A stretch of DNA of 46,387 nucleotides, from NCBI RefSeq assembly GCF_014651135.1, contig NZ_BMWH01000039.1:1-46387 (forward strand). Direction: 5' to 3'. The notes beneath the pieces are model-generated. The model made no database searches. It saw only the letters and a program-made list of their open reading frames with translations, and was not told the DNA's origin. The stretch is from Streptomyces echinoruber (GTDB lineage Bacteria > Actinomycetota > Actinomycetes > Streptomycetales > Streptomycetaceae). A program made the translations under genes and the position numbers. Positions 39,285-46,387 of the stretch are shown piece by piece; positions within the stretch are counted from its first letter, which is position 1; every line of letters starts with the position of its first letter.

Positions 39285-42200
39285 ATGATCGGCCCGTCCG
39301 ACGGGCAGATCGAGTACCGCCTGACCGGCGGCCACGGCTGCGGCAGGGGCACCATGGTGGACGCCGCCCCGCTCGTCGCCGCGATCGAGGTCAAGGCCGC
39401 CGAGACCGGCACCCCGGTCGCCGCGCTCCTGGGCTCGGCCGAGGCGAAGCGTGCCTTCTACCGCGCCCGCACGCAGCTCCGCAAGACTCCAGGCACCGCC
39501 CGGATCAGCGGCTTCGATGCCGTGGAGGTCGCGGCCGCCGCGGGGTTGGACGCCCGGGACCTGTACGGGGAAGCCGTTCTCCCCGCTCCGGTCGGCGACG
39601 GCCAGGTCGACTACCACTTGGACGCGACGGAGCGCCCCCTGGTGTGGATCGGCAACGGCCTCACCGAGTTCGGCATCACCCCCGGCAGCACGCTGACGCC
39701 CGAGCAGTTTCCGTGGGCCCGCCGTCTCATGCGCGGTGAGGACCCGCGTACCGGACGGACCCTCGTAGAGCCCAAACTGGCCGTCGCGCCCGCCGCGAAG
39801 CTGCCCGCCGCACCGCTCGTGCGAGCCGTCCGTCGCACTGCCGCCGAGCGGGGTGTGCAGCCGGCCGAACTCCTCGACTCCCGGCGGAAGAAGGCGGCCT
39901 TCGGACGGATGGAGCGGCAGCTCACCCGGCACGGGGAGTCCCACCGTGTGCCGGTCTCCGTCCTGCTGAACCTGGCCGAGGGGGCGGGTGTCGACGCCGT
40001 CGCGCTGTACGGGGAGGAGGCGCTGGAGAAGGCGCTCGCGGCGGAGGAGGGCGGGCGGCTGGACGCCCGTCCGCTGCTGCACGCCGTGGCGCGGAAGGCC
40101 GACGAGACGAACCGTCGGCCGGAGGAGCTGTTCACGGCCGCCTCCCTGAAGCGCCGCTTCCTGCAGACGGCCGCCGAGGGCGAACGACGACTGCGCGACC
40201 TGCCGATGGCGGCGCGCGAGGCCGTCGCCCTGGCGAAGGCGGCCGGCCTGGACCCCGAGCAGATCTGGGACACGGAAGAGATCAAGGCTGCTCTGCGCGA
40301 AGGCCGCGTCGAGGTCGGCAACCGCGGCGCCGACCTCACACTCGATCTGCCCAAGTCGAAATCGGTGTTCCTCGCGTACGCTCCGGACGAGCTCGCCCGG
40401 GAGGTGGAGGCCGTCTACACCGGCGCGGGCCGCGAGGCGGTCGAGGCCCTGGAGCGCTGGACGGCGTACGCGATGCGCGGTCGGCACGGCGACGGGCGGA
40501 GCGCCGAGACGATCCCGACCAGCGGGTTCTGCGGATGGATGATGGTGCACCGCGCGGCCCGCCCGGTCGGCGGCGCGCCGTACGGCGATCCGCACTTCCA
40601 CCTCCACTTCACCCTGGCCAACATGGTCAAGGCCGCCGACGGCCGCTGGTCCACGACGGCCGCCGGAGGACGCGACCTGCACCGCCACGCCCGGGCGGCG
40701 CAGGCCCTGATGAACGCCCGCATCCGCCGGGAGCTCACCGACCGCTACGGCATAGGCTTCCGCCGCGACGAGCGCACGGGCGCATGGGAGATCGCGGCGA
40801 TCCCCGAGGCCACGATCAGGCTGTTCAGCAAGCGGGACGACCAGGTCCGCGAACTGCTGAACTGGCTGGGCATCGACTACGACAGCGCCACCCTGCGCGA
40901 GCGCACCGCCGCCTCGGTCGCCTCGAAGGCGGCCAAGAACGGCGAGGCGGCGGCCGCCGCGGACGACGTGCTGCGCGGGTACTGGCAGGCCGAGGGACGT
41001 GCCGCCGGCGACGACCCGGAGGCCATCACCGCGGCGGCGATCCACAGCGCTCCGCAGGACCGGAACCCGGACCTGGACGAGCTGTGCCGCATCGTCTTCG
41101 ACCCGAAGACCGGCCTGACCAGCCACTCCAAGGAGTTCACGCACGCCGCCGCCATCGCCGCCGTCCTGGAGGCCCTCCCGTACGGCGTCGGCGACGCGGA
41201 AGAAGCCGAGCAACTCACCGAAGCCGTACTGCGACACGCCGGGCATGCGGTCAAACTGAACCCGAAGGGCCCGCAGCACTTCTCCCACGCCGACCGGTAC
41301 ACCACCGCGGACATCGTCGCCGCCGAGACCCTGATCGTCACCGAGACCCGGCGGCGCCTCGACGAAGGGGCCGCCGTCGTCGGCCGCGACACGGTCGAGA
41401 TGACCCTGTCCGCCGTCGAGGCCCAGCACGGCCCCGGCTTCCGGTTCTCCGACGAACAGCGCGCCGTCCTGGAGCGCCTGCTGACCGCCGGGCACGGCAT
41501 CGACGCCGTCATCGGCGTGGCCGGCGCCGGCAAGACCACGATCATGGACGCGGCCCGGCAGGCATGGGAGGCGCAAGGGCTCGTCGTCGCGGGCGCGAGC
41601 ACGGCCGCCGTCGCCGCCGCCAATCTCAAGGCCGAGGCCGGCATCCCCTCCCGCACCGTCGCCTCCTGGCTCACCGGCATCCGCACCGGCGGGCCCGGCC
41701 TGACCGGCGTGGACGTCCTGGTCCTGGACGAGGCGGCCATGTGCGACGACCGCGATGTCGCCGAGCTCCTCGCCCACGCCGCCGAAACGGGCACCAAGGT
41801 CGTCGGCATCGGCGACCCCGAACAGCTGCACTCGCCCGGTGTCGGCGGCCACTTCGCGGCCGTCCACCGCCTCGTCGGCGGCCTGGTGCTCACCGAGAAC
41901 CACCGGCAGAAGGACGCCGTCGAGCGACGCGCACTGCAGCTCTGGCGCGACGACCGACGCGCCGAGGCACTTCGCACCTTCGCCGCCACCGGCCGTGTGC
42001 ACGCCTTCGCCGACAAGGACGCGACGCTCGCCGCGATGCTCGCCGTGTGGGCCGAGAAGCGCGCCGCCTACACCGACGACCACGACGCCGTGGAGCAGCT
42101 GCTCATGCTGGCGGCCACGAACGAGATCGTCGAAGAACTCAACCTCGGCGCACGCGCCCTGCGCAAGGCCGACGGCTTCCTCACGGGCCCGGAGCACACG

Positions 42201-43724
42201 TACGCGCTCGCCGGCGGCCGCGAGCTCGTCCTCTCCGTCGGGGACCAGGTCCTCCTGCGCACCAACGACTACCGGTCCCGGCGCACCCGCGGCGAGCACG
42301 AGGACGTACTGAACGGCTGCCGCGGCATCGTGCGCGCCGTCGACGACCGGCGCCGCGTCCTGGTCGAGTGGCGGGAGAGGACCGCCGACGGCCACCGCAC
42401 GGTCGCCGAGTGGGTCGACGCCGACTACATCGCCCGGGGTGGACTCAGCCTCGGATACGCGATCACCGGCCACAAGTCGCAGGGCCTGAGCGTGCAGGAG
42501 GCGCTCGTCTACGGCCCCGGCGCACAGGCCAACGCGCTCTACACCATGCTCAGCCGCGACAAGAGGGAGTCACACCTCTTCCTGCCGCTGTCCGTCTACG
42601 AGACCGACGCTGACCGGGCCGCCGCCGGCGAACCGGGCACCGAGCAGGAGCAGCTCGACCGTGCCGTCGCCGGCCTCATACGGGAGATCGAGACCGGCAC
42701 CGAGGAACGCATGATCCTCACCGAGCTCCCGCTGCACGCCGTTCCCGCGCCGGCCCGCGGAATCGTGTCCGACCTGTCCGTTCGCAAGACCTCCGGCACC
42801 CGGTCGGTGAGCGGGCAGGGGTACGGGACGGGCCGCGCCTCAGAGGGGCAGCCGGCGGGACCCGGCCCGTCCGAAGGCGACCGCGCACGCGTGCGTCCCT
42901 ACCGGCACCTCAGCACGGACGCGCTGCGCGACGCCCTCAGGAAGGCGGCGGTCGCGGCCCGTGCGACCCGGCGGGCGGCCGAGGAGGCCGAAGCGAACGC
43001 GGACCGGGCGGAGCAGCAGGTCGCGTCGGACACAGGCCCGAACGTCCTCGCCCTCAAGCGGCGCCATGAGGAGCTTGCCGCCCGAGCGGAGGCGATCCGA
43101 GAAGTCAGAAGCCTCGACCGGGTGCTCGGTGAGACAGCCGAGGCACGGCGCCGCACGCGGGCGCGCGTCCGGCAACTCGAACGGGAACTGAACGAGACCT
43201 CCCGCTTCGGACGTCTCGTGCTGCGCGGGCCGGACCGTGCCCGCGCGGAGCGGGAACACGGCGCTCTTCGCCGACTCCTGGCCGAACAGGACCGCCGGCT
43301 CGACGAGGTGCGCACGCGTCTTCGTCATCTTTCCGCGGTGGCCGGACCGTTCCCGGAACACGAGGACGTGCTCGTCGAGGCGGAAACCTCTCGACGAGAC
43401 CGCGGCAGCCTGCTTCAGCACGCCCGGCAACAGGATGCCCGGCGAGCCGGACACCTCCGCGCGGAAGCCGTCCGGGCGCGAAGCGCTGCTCTCGGAGCCG
43501 CGCACCGGGAGAGAAGCCTCGCAGCGGAGCTGGCTCACCGCATGTCGCGAACGTCCGGTGAAGCCGAATCGCCAGGTGAGGCCGCACGAGGCGCGGAGAG
43601 GAGGCCGTACGCCAACCCCTTCCGCGCGCAGGACGCTGCCGCTCGGCAGCCCCGGTGGGCTTCACCCGAGCAACCATTCGCGACACCGTCGGCCCGGGAC
43701 GTCGACGCGCCGCCCGACCGATGA
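39285..43724 (+). CDS. MobF-type conjugative relaxase/helicase with repeat insertions
   Basis: A 1479-residue TrwC/TraI-like protein. Relaxase landmarks: candidate catalytic Tyr11 (GQIEYRL) and Tyr110 (GQVDYHL), PLVWIGNGLTEFGITPG (118-134), GADLTLDLPKSKSVFLAYAP (348-367) and the metal site DPHFHLHF with His437/439/441. Helicase landmarks: GVAGAGKTT (~744) and DVLVLDEAAM (~809), then further RecD-like motifs to ~1090 (GYAITGHKSQGLSVQEALVY). The C-terminal ~300 residues are coiled-coil. Three related ~70-residue repeats (about 29-97, 177-245, 263-332) interrupt the relaxase part. It should nick oriT and unwind DNA for transfer. Start uncertain: GTG 39270 or 39279 are in frame upstream. Confidence 0.9.
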   Translation: MIGPSDGQIEYRLTGGHGCGRGTMVDAAPLVAAIEVKAAETGTPVAALLGSAEAKRAFYRARTQLRKTPGTARISGFDAVEVAAAAGLDARDLYGEAVLPAPVGDGQVDYHLDATERPLVWIGNGLTEFGITPGSTLTPEQFPWARRLMRGEDPRTGRTLVEPKLAVAPAAKLPAAPLVRAVRRTAAERGVQPAELLDSRRKKAAFGRMERQLTRHGESHRVPVSVLLNLAEGAGVDAVALYGEEALEKALAAEEGGRLDARPLLHAVARKADETNRRPEELFTAASLKRRFLQTAAEGERRLRDLPMAAREAVALAKAAGLDPEQIWDTEEIKAALREGRVEVGNRGADLTLDLPKSKSVFLAYAPDELAREVEAVYTGAGREAVEALERWTAYAMRGRHGDGRSAETIPTSGFCGWMMVHRAARPVGGAPYGDPHFHLHFTLANMVKAADGRWSTTAAGGRDLHRHARAAQALMNARIRRELTDRYGIGFRRDERTGAWEIAAIPEATIRLFSKRDDQVRELLNWLGIDYDSATLRERTAASVASKAAKNGEAAAAADDVLRGYWQAEGRAAGDDPEAITAAAIHSAPQDRNPDLDELCRIVFDPKTGLTSHSKEFTHAAAIAAVLEALPYGVGDAEEAEQLTEAVLRHAGHAVKLNPKGPQHFSHADRYTTADIVAAETLIVTETRRRLDEGAAVVGRDTVEMTLSAVEAQHGPGFRFSDEQRAVLERLLTAGHGIDAVIGVAGAGKTTIMDAARQAWEAQGLVVAGASTAAVAAANLKAEAGIPSRTVASWLTGIRTGGPGLTGVDVLVLDEAAMCDDRDVAELLAHAAETGTKVVGIGDPEQLHSPGVGGHFAAVHRLVGGLVLTENHRQKDAVERRALQLWRDDRRAEALRTFAATGRVHAFADKDATLAAMLAVWAEKRAAYTDDHDAVEQLLMLAATNEIVEELNLGARALRKADGFLTGPEHTYALAGGRELVLSVGDQVLLRTNDYRSRRTRGEHEDVLNGCRGIVRAVDDRRRVLVEWRERTADGHRTVAEWVDADYIARGGLSLGYAITGHKSQGLSVQEALVYGPGAQANALYTMLSRDKRESHLFLPLSVYETDADRAAAGEPGTEQEQLDRAVAGLIREIETGTEERMILTELPLHAVPAPARGIVSDLSVRKTSGTRSVSGQGYGTGRASEGQPAGPGPSEGDRARVRPYRHLSTDALRDALRKAAVAARATRRAAEEAEANADRAEQQVASDTGPNVLALKRRHEELAARAEAIREVRSLDRVLGETAEARRRTRARVRQLERELNETSRFGRLVLRGPDRARAEREHGALRRLLAEQDRRLDEVRTRLRHLSAVAGPFPEHEDVLVEAETSRRDRGSLLQHARQQDARRAGHLRAEAVRARSAALGAAHRERSLAAELAHRMSRTSGEAESPGEAARGAERRPYANPFRAQDAAARQPRWASPEQPFATPSARDVDAPPDR

Positions 43725-43825
43725 GCGCGCGTGGCGGTCATGGCTGCATGCGGCGAGAGCCATACGCCTGAATCGAAGGTGAGTTGGGGTCTTTCTGGAA
43801 TCAACTCCCTTTCAGCCAAGCTCAG

Positions 43826-43835
43826 TTAAACCATG
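43826..43835 (-). promoter_or_regulatory. Reverse copy of the leader AT-box core (CATGGTTTAA)
   Basis: TTAAACCATG on the plus strand is the exact complement of the ten-base core of the L1/L3 AT box. It lies between the relaxase and nuclease genes and points away from the nuclease. No matching hairpin or CTCTCACC box was found, so it may be chance or a binding site that works in either direction. Confidence 0.35.
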
Positions 43836-43910
43836 ACCTCTGTCATATGCGCAGCACACGGCGTCTGCTGGACTCGCTTCGAACATGCGTACGTTCGAGG
43901 AGGAGCGAGC

Positions 43911-45881
43911 TTGAGACGCTTACACCCACTGTCGGCGTTGCGCCGTCTGGCCGCCGGTGCCGCACTGGCCCTGCTGGTCGGAGCCGGAACGTCGTACGCC
44001 GCCGACTTCCACCCGAGTCCGGGAATCGGTACCGCACCCTCGGCGCGGCCGGCGGCCGGGCCCGAGAACACGGCGGCTGCCGGGGGCCGCCCGGTGTCGG
44101 GCAAGAATCCGTCGGCCGGCCCGCAGTTCACCAAGAAGGACGGCGTGTGGAGCGTGGTCACCTCGCGGGTGGTGCTGCGCAACACGGTCACCGATCCCGA
44201 CGGCGACAAGGCCGACCTGACGTTCGAGGTGTGGACGACCGACGCGAACGGGAATCCGAAGGACCAGGTCAAGCTCACCGACGCCAACTCGTACGGCGTC
44301 CTGGTCTCCGACTTCGTGGCGTCGGGCAAGACCGCTCAGGTCACCGTCGACTACGGCAAGCTGAAGCCCGGTGTGACGTACACGTTCCGGACCTCCGCCT
44401 ACGACGGCGGCCTGTACGAGACGTCCTGGTCGCCGTGGGCCGACTTCCGCATCGATCCCTACGTGACCTTCCCCGCCCCGCAGGCGTCTTCCACGATCGA
44501 CTCGACGAAGCAGGACGTCATCCCGATCACGCGCACCGATCCCGGTAACGTCGCCGCCGGCCTCCGGGCAGGACCGAAGCGGAACTGTTCCACGGCCGAC
44601 ACCGAGGGCCGCAGGCTGTGCATCGAGATCAACCCGCCGTCCGAGGACAGCGACCGGTCCTCCCCGTCCCTGCGCGCGCCCCTCGGCGACGACCTGGTTT
44701 CCTGGTGCGGCGCCAAGGACAGCGGCAAGGACTACATGAACCGCACCGAGGCCTGCCTGAAGAACATCGGCAGTGCCACGCTGATCTTCCTGGACTCCGA
44801 TCCGGAGCTGCCCTCCCTCGGCACGGCCACCTTCGACCTGCAGCAACAGATGAAGCTGTACACCAAGAAGGGCGACAGCGGCAGCGACCTCGGCGAGTTC
44901 GATCAGCAGCTCGTCGTGATCCCCACGCACATCGACGAGGCTCTCGAGGGCGTCAACCTGAACTGGTACGCCACCAACAACTGCGACGCCTGCTCCACCT
45001 CCCCCATCAAGTGGCGGGACATCAACCAGAACGAGACCACCGCGCACTGGACGCCGGATCAGGCGAACCCATTCGGTGAGCGCTGGGGCACCATCCAGAC
45101 GGCCTGGAGCGGCACTGGCAAGGAGATCATCGACCTCGGCTGGTCCATCCGGGCCACGGTGGACGCCAGCGCCACCGTGTCGGCGACCGCCGACTTCGGC
45201 ACCAGCGGTGACACCCGTGTCAGGGAACTCGCACCGCGCTGCGACAACATCCTCAAGGGAGTCGCCCCCGGCTGCGCGTTCCCGTACTTCAAGCCGATCT
45301 ACACCGTCGACACCAACCTCTACCCTGCCGCCGGCGCCTACTACTGGCTGATGCAGGAGAAGATGACCTCCCACCCCGGCTCGAAGAAGTGGGACTCCCT
45401 GCTGCACCGTCTGGGCCCGGACACCACCGTGAAGCGGCCGAGCGACGGGCAGCCATGGACCACGAATGACAGTCGCGACAAGATATGTCCGAGCAGTTGG
45501 AGCCCGCATCCGGCCGACGCCTCCCTGGGTGCCTTGTCCTGTGACGAGTACGCCATGGCCTCCACGCACGAGAGCGGCGGCTTCCCCGGCGGCCCGAACC
45601 AGGTGGGCTCCGGCAACGACTGCGCGCAGCTGACGGCCGACAAGATGGGCACAGGCACGTCGTTCGGACTGCTGGCCGACACCCGTGTCGCGACGGCCGG
45701 ACCCTCGTGGGAGAAATGCGGGCGCGCCTCGATTCCGACCGCCCAGAACACGGGGGCGTTCAAGAATCTCAACCCGGCTCCGTGGCGGCTGCTCGACGAC
45801 GACGGGTTCTTCGTCAGGACCCCGGGCTTCGAGCACTGCGCGAACGCCAACACCACCTGCGCCTGGAAGAAGATCGGGTAG
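43911..45881 (+). CDS. Secreted protein with NucA/NucB-like DNase C-terminus
   Basis: A 656-residue exported protein. The signal peptide (LRRLAAGAALALLVGAGTSYA) is cleaved before ADFHP. Fibronectin-like beta modules (~75-180: VVLRNTVTDPDGDKADLTFEVW, VTYTFRTSAYDGG) and a middle Cys-containing region follow. The C-terminal domain (~525-655) with LSCDEYAMASTHESGG resembles the CDEYPFAS motif of NucA/NucB-type nucleases. TTG start with GAGGAGG in place; from the upstream ATG the signal peptide would sit 26 residues in. It could degrade extracellular DNA or act against competitors; the catalytic match is partial, so activity is not certain. Confidence 0.75.
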   Translation: MRRLHPLSALRRLAAGAALALLVGAGTSYAADFHPSPGIGTAPSARPAAGPENTAAAGGRPVSGKNPSAGPQFTKKDGVWSVVTSRVVLRNTVTDPDGDKADLTFEVWTTDANGNPKDQVKLTDANSYGVLVSDFVASGKTAQVTVDYGKLKPGVTYTFRTSAYDGGLYETSWSPWADFRIDPYVTFPAPQASSTIDSTKQDVIPITRTDPGNVAAGLRAGPKRNCSTADTEGRRLCIEINPPSEDSDRSSPSLRAPLGDDLVSWCGAKDSGKDYMNRTEACLKNIGSATLIFLDSDPELPSLGTATFDLQQQMKLYTKKGDSGSDLGEFDQQLVVIPTHIDEALEGVNLNWYATNNCDACSTSPIKWRDINQNETTAHWTPDQANPFGERWGTIQTAWSGTGKEIIDLGWSIRATVDASATVSATADFGTSGDTRVRELAPRCDNILKGVAPGCAFPYFKPIYTVDTNLYPAAGAYYWLMQEKMTSHPGSKKWDSLLHRLGPDTTVKRPSDGQPWTTNDSRDKICPSSWSPHPADASLGALSCDEYAMASTHESGGFPGGPNQVGSGNDCAQLTADKMGTGTSFGLLADTRVATAGPSWEKCGRASIPTAQNTGAFKNLNPAPWRLLDDDGFFVRTPGFEHCANANTTCAWKKIG

Positions 45882-45904
45882 CAGTCCGTGGACCCGTGCT
45901 GCGC

Positions 45905-45934
45905 GGGCGGGAACGGTCGTGGCCGTTCCCGCCC
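45905..45934. terminator. Bidirectional terminator between convergent genes
   Basis: GGGCGGGAACGG and CCGTTCCCGCCC form a perfect 12-bp stem around TCGTGG, between the nuclease stop and the convergent SMI1-like stop. Confidence 0.85.
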
Positions 45935-45939
45935 GTCGT

Positions 45940-46387
45940 TCAGCCGGTGAACGGCTCCCAGCCGTCCCCGGACTCGCCGGTGGGCCCCCAGCGCAGGGCG
46001 CCGCGGATCAACCCCGGTGTTGGAGGTCCGGCAAGGTCCGGCACGTCGAGGGCGTCCGCCATCTCCTCCAGGTAGGTGGTCAGCGATTCGAATTCGGGAT
46101 GGCGATCTCCGTACCGGTCCCAGTACCACAGCTGTCCGCTGTCGGTGTCCAGGCAGAGCCCGATGGCCTGGTCGTGGGCGTTGAACGCGCACACCGGAAT
46201 CCAGCCCTGCTGCCAGGCGTCCTTTCCCATCCGGACGTAGCGGCCGTGCAGTTCGATCGCGTCGTCGAGGGTCATGAGCGCCCAGTTGCCGAGCATGAAC
46301 TCGGCGCCCCGCTGGTCGCGTACGCCCGCGCACAGGCTCCACAGGGCCTTCAGCCCTCCCCGCAGCCGGACGCCGAAGGCTTCCTCG
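45940..46387 (-). CDS. SMI1/KNR4-like protein, 5' end outside the window
   Basis: The last ~148 residues are visible, open to the window edge without a stop. LKALWSLCAGVRDQRGAEFM, LGNWALMTLDDAIELHGRYV, GWIPVCAFNAHDQAIGLCLDTDSGQLWYWDRYGDRHPEFESLTTYLEEMADAL follow the SMI1/KNR4 (SUKH) pattern: W-x-L-x-x-G, an aromatic lysine/Trp segment W(I/L)P, and the final L-x-x-Y-L-x-x-M helix. SUKH proteins often serve as immunity proteins to nuclease toxins. Its place opposite a secreted nuclease is suggestive, but the genes are convergent. Confidence 0.8.
   Translation of the reverse strand, partial: EEAFGVRLRGGLKALWSLCAGVRDQRGAEFMLGNWALMTLDDAIELHGRYVRMGKDAWQQGWIPVCAFNAHDQAIGLCLDTDSGQLWYWDRYGDRHPEFESLTTYLEEMADALDVPDLAGPPTPGLIRGALRWGPTGESGDGWEPFTG

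Noticed and set aside
39201..42473. 1090-codon open frame antisense to the relaxase
   Set aside because: A shadow of the GC-rich codon pattern; the plus strand has clear relaxase and helicase motifs, the minus strand has none.
26931..46387. Search for a second copy of the tRNA-Ala 3' end as attR of the second element
   Set aside because: No copy of GGTTCGACTCCCCTAGGCTC was seen by eye to the right; the border is probably outside the window or the site is shorter.

Overview
This is a GC-rich actinobacterial chromosome segment, almost certainly Streptomyces. Coding regions are strongly GC-rich at third codon positions and GTG starts are frequent. The order DUF3566 membrane protein, tRNA-Ile(GAT), DLW-39-type small protein, tRNA-Ala(TGC) is, from memory, the order found just downstream of gyrA in streptomycetes. 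Here that backbone has been opened by mobile DNA. No database search was possible: functional names rest on recognised motifs and context.

Region 1 (about 1-1040): end of the gyrA-proximal backbone, with a DUF3566 protein, a clear promoter and tRNA-Ile.

Region 2 (about 994-12527): a complete AICE (actinomycete integrative and conjugative element) integrated in tRNA-Ile. A 44-bp direct repeat of the tRNA 3' part bounds it (attL 994-1037, attR 12484-12527). A leftward operon encodes an OB-like protein, an FtsK-type Tra translocase, small zinc and membrane transfer/spread proteins, a GGDEF protein, a C5 DNA methyltransferase, RepSA, Xis and Int. A divergent GntR (KorSA-like) repressor faces three identical palindromes spaced exactly 25 bp apart.

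Region 3 (about 12528-15641): a cargo block with a DUF6879 protein, a Scr1-type XRE regulator and small divergent genes. It ends in a decayed third copy of the tRNA-Ile att sequence, which suggests an older element or island stacked outside the AICE.

Region 4 (about 15900-26930): backbone-like genes. They are a 1382-aa HTH/nSTAND ATPase/TM/14-blade WD40 protein, a family 2 glycosyltransferase, a small exported protein, DLW-39, an exported membrane-anchored protein, a Ser/Thr kinase with a repetitive linker, an HTH regulator, and tRNA-Ala.

Region 5 (about 27036-46387): a second integrative element, or mosaic of elements, next to tRNA-Ala. It starts with a tyrosine integrase carrying a 235-residue C-terminal extension, then two head-to-head IS5-family transposase remnants, an unknown protein and an HNH protein. 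A 187-bp GC-rich dyad follows, then genes for DUF2786, zinc/OB-fold and ArdC-N-like proteins, short DNA-binding-like proteins, a 1479-aa MobF relaxase/helicase, a secreted NucA/NucB-like nuclease and the end of an SMI1/KNR4-like gene. The distal att site was not seen and is probably outside the window.

The most novel-looking feature is a recurring leader before five genes of region 5 (starts 33403, 34400, 35775, 36737, 37941). It combines an AT-rich box (AAACATGGTTTAATTAAT; clear in three, partial in one), a hairpin whose loop carries AG(G/A)GCAAC, and a CTCTCACC(A/G)G box 20-23 nt before the start codon. This looks like an undescribed cis-regulatory RNA/promoter module shared by an antirestriction-like regulon. 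The second is the relaxase, whose HUH domain is interrupted by three related ~70-residue repeats.
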